Both the position numbers and the translations under genes were made by a program. From Mycolicibacterium porcinum (GTDB lineage Bacteria; Actinomycetota; Actinomycetes; Mycobacteriales; Mycobacteriaceae): a DNA stretch of 64,000 nucleotides. The DNA lies in contig MVIG01000012.1 in NCBI GenBank assembly GCA_002086835.1, positions 1 to 64,000 on the forward strand, in the 5' to 3' direction. This document shows, piece after piece, positions 62,749 to 64,000 of this stretch; the stretch's first letter is position 1; the number at the start of each line of letters is the position of its first letter. The notes beneath the pieces were generated by a model. It saw nothing but the letters and a program-made list of their open reading frames with translations. It was not told where the DNA came from and did not search any database.

Positions 62749-63276
62749 TTATGACACGGTGACCGATTCGATGACGACCGGCTCGGTCGGCCGGTCGGAG
62801 CGATCGGTGGCGGTGGACGCGATGGCGTCGACGACCTTCTGCGACTCCGGATCGACAACCTCGCCGAAGATCGTGTGGCGCCGGTTGAGGTGCGGGGTCT
62901 GACCCACCGTGATGAAGAACTGGGAGCCGTTGGTGCCCGGCCCGGCGTTGGCCATCGCCAGCAGGTAGGGCTTGTCGAACTGCAGCTCCGGGTGGAACTC
63001 GTCGGCGAACTGGAAGCCCGGGCCGCCGCGACCGGTGCCGGTCGGGTCGCCGCCCTGGATCATGAAGCCGTCGATCACCCGGTGGAAGATGACGCCGTCA
63101 TAGAACGGACCGGAGGTTCCGCCCGAGGCATTCTCGGTGCTGTAGTCCTTGGTGCCCTGCGCCAAGCCGACGAAGTTGGCCACGGTCTTGGGAGCGTGGT
63201 TTCCGAACAGTGCGATCTTGATGTCGCCGCGGTTGGTGTGCAATGTCGCCGTCGCGGTCTGAATGGGGCTCGTCAC
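62749..63276 (-). CDS. ppiA: PpiA, cyclophilin-type peptidyl-prolyl cis-trans isomerase
   Basis: A 175-residue cyclophilin with the usual landmarks: [39 protein letters not shown] (catalytic Arg in FHRV), [27 protein letters not shown] and HTIFGEV. No signal peptide by eye, so mainly cytosolic. It accelerates proline isomerisation in folding proteins. Same place as Rv0009. Confidence 0.97.
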   Translation of the reverse strand: MTSPIQTATATLHTNRGDIKIALFGNHAPKTVANFVGLAQGTKDYSTENASGGTSGPFYDGVIFHRVIDGFMIQGGDPTGTGRGGPGFQFADEFHPELQFDKPYLLAMANAGPGTNGSQFFITVGQTPHLNRRHTIFGEVVDPESQKVVDAIASTATDRSDRPTEPVVIESVTVS

Positions 63277-63423
63277 GGCTACTCAGTCTGCCATCCCAGC
63301 CGCCGGCGACACTCAGATACCCCACCAACGCCCCCAGACTCCCGCCGAGATGGCAATGTGGATCTCAGCCGACAAACCCCGGCCGCAGCTCACCTCCGCC
63401 GCCCGTGCCCAGAAAGGTGCCAG

Positions 63424-63825
63424 ATGACCGCGAACGTCGATACCCGGTTGGCCCCCCGTCAGCGCCTAGCCCGCGGTTTGAAATACAGCACCGTCGGTCC
63501 GGTCGACGTGACCCGTGGCGTGGTGGGCATCAGTGCCAACACCGTGTCCGCGGCGGCCGCCGGCCTGCGCAAGCGCTACGAATCGGGCAAGCTGCGGCGC
63601 CAGCTCGCAGCGGCCGCGGGAGCGGTTGCCGCGTTGCCCGAGGTCCTCCAGGAGGCGGCCGCAGCGCCGCAGGCCAAGCCGCGGCGCACGCGGCGGCTGC
63701 TCCTGGCCGGGGTCGCCGTGGCGACACTGGCCGGTGGGGCCTTGGCATTTTCGATCGTGCGCCGGTCCACGAGGCCCGAGCCGTCACCGTTGCCGCCCAG
63801 CGTCGAGGTCACCCCGAAGCCCTAG
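63424..63825 (+). CDS. cwsA: CwsA, cell wall synthesis protein
   Basis: A 133-residue protein: cytosolic N-terminal part (RLARGLKYSTVGPVDVTRG), Ala-rich helical stretch, Arg-rich segment, and a single C-terminal membrane helix (LLLAGVAVATLAGGALAFSIV) with a short Pro-rich tail. This matches Rv0008c (CwsA), which interacts with CrgA and Wag31 and affects septum placement and cell shape. ATG 63424 is taken as the start; frames extending 5' of it lack family character. Confidence 0.9.
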   Translation: MTANVDTRLAPRQRLARGLKYSTVGPVDVTRGVVGISANTVSAAAAGLRKRYESGKLRRQLAAAAGAVAALPEVLQEAAAAPQAKPRRTRRLLLAGVAVATLAGGALAFSIVRRSTRPEPSPLPPSVEVTPKP

Positions 63826-63847
63826 GGGCCCGGCCAGGGGACGGCGA

Positions 63848-64000
63848 CTATCCGTCCCCGTCAGGGGCCGGCACATCGGCCCCACCGTTCTCGTCCGGGT
63901 TGTCCCCGGCACCGTGATTCGGGTTCGTGCAGATCGTCCCCTCACACGGCACGTCGGAACCGTCCCCGTTCGGATTCGGCATCACCGCGCCGCCGTTCTC
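63848..64000 (-). CDS. C-terminal end of an Asn/Gly/Asp/Pro-rich protein (cut by window edge)
   Basis: Reading minus-strand from the window edge, 50 codons are open to a TAG at 63850. The encoded tail is rich in Asn, Gly, Asp and Pro (ENGGAVMPNPNGDGSDVP, then PCEGTICTNPNHGAG) with two cysteines seven residues... apart in CEGTIC-type spacing, and two related ENGGA segments. This composition suits the end of a small secreted protein. The rest lies outside the window, so identity is open. Confidence 0.45.
   Translation of the reverse strand, partial: ENGGAVMPNPNGDGSDVPCEGTICTNPNHGAGDNPDENGGADVPAPDGDG

Overview
The window is high-GC actinobacterial chromosome from a rapidly growing, glycopeptidolipid (GPL)-producing mycobacterium (Mycolicibacterium or Mycobacteroides type). 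The right end (50.2-64 kb) carries the replication-origin-proximal block cwsA, ppiA, PH-domain gene, crgA, DUF881 gene, trpG, pknB, pknA, pbpA, rodA, pstP, fhaB, fhaA, tRNA-Leu(CAG), in the same relative order as Rv0008c-Rv0020c/leuT of M. tuberculosis. The species is not determinable by eye. A sulfotransferase in the GPL locus and the absence of the GPL acetyltransferase gene make a M. fortuitum-like GPL chemotype a reasonable guess, but only a guess.

Left part (1-11.9 kb): the 3' end of a MinD/EspI-like P-loop ATPase; a regulator with XRE-like helix-turn-helix segments at both ends, divergent from a WhiB gene across an intergenic region packed with a repeated GCTACGG motif; a small protein with two DivIVA-like repeats; pirin; an F420-type PPOX oxidoreductase; a tight three-gene operon encoding a fibronectin-III-type protein, a GTPase-associated protein 1 (GAP1)-like protein and a zinc-ribbon TRAFAC-type GTPase, which looks like one of the NTP-dependent conflict systems predicted by comparative genomics; a nitroreductase; and a DODA-type extradiol dioxygenase.

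Middle part (11.9-49.7 kb): a complete GPL factory. The operon mbtH-mps1-mps2-gap (minus strand) makes and handles the lipotetrapeptide. Four NRPS modules read C-A-PCP-E / C-A-PCP-E / C | A-PCP-E / C-A-PCP-R, and their adenylation pocket residues fit Phe, Thr, Ala, Ala with terminal reduction to alaninol. Next come fmt (fatty-acid O-methyltransferase), three paralogous GT1-type glycosyltransferases, a TylF-type sugar O-methyltransferase, an unusual in-frame fusion of two 81% identical methyltransferase units, rmlA (dTDP-sugar supply) and a sulfotransferase. A secreted hemophore-like gene precedes the exporter operon mmpS4-mmpL4a-mmpL4b. Intergenic regions in this block are visibly AT-richer than the genes, and the block abuts the 3' end of tRNA-Leu(CAG), suggesting relocation or acquisition at that tRNA.

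Right part (50.2-64 kb): fhaA-fhaB-pstP-rodA-pbpA-pknA-pknB is one forward operon, mostly with 4-bp ATGA overlaps, coupling Ser/Thr phosphorylation to peptidoglycan synthesis. It is followed by trpG and the DUF881 gene on the minus strand, then crgA, the PH-domain gene, ppiA, cwsA, and the C-terminal end of an Asn/Gly/Asp-rich protein cut by the window edge.

Best candidates for something new: the GTPase/GAP1/FN3 cassette, the fused tandem rhamnosyl-type methyltransferase, the GCTACGG operator array between the double-HTH regulator and whiB, and the tRNA-adjacent GPL island with its sulfotransferase.
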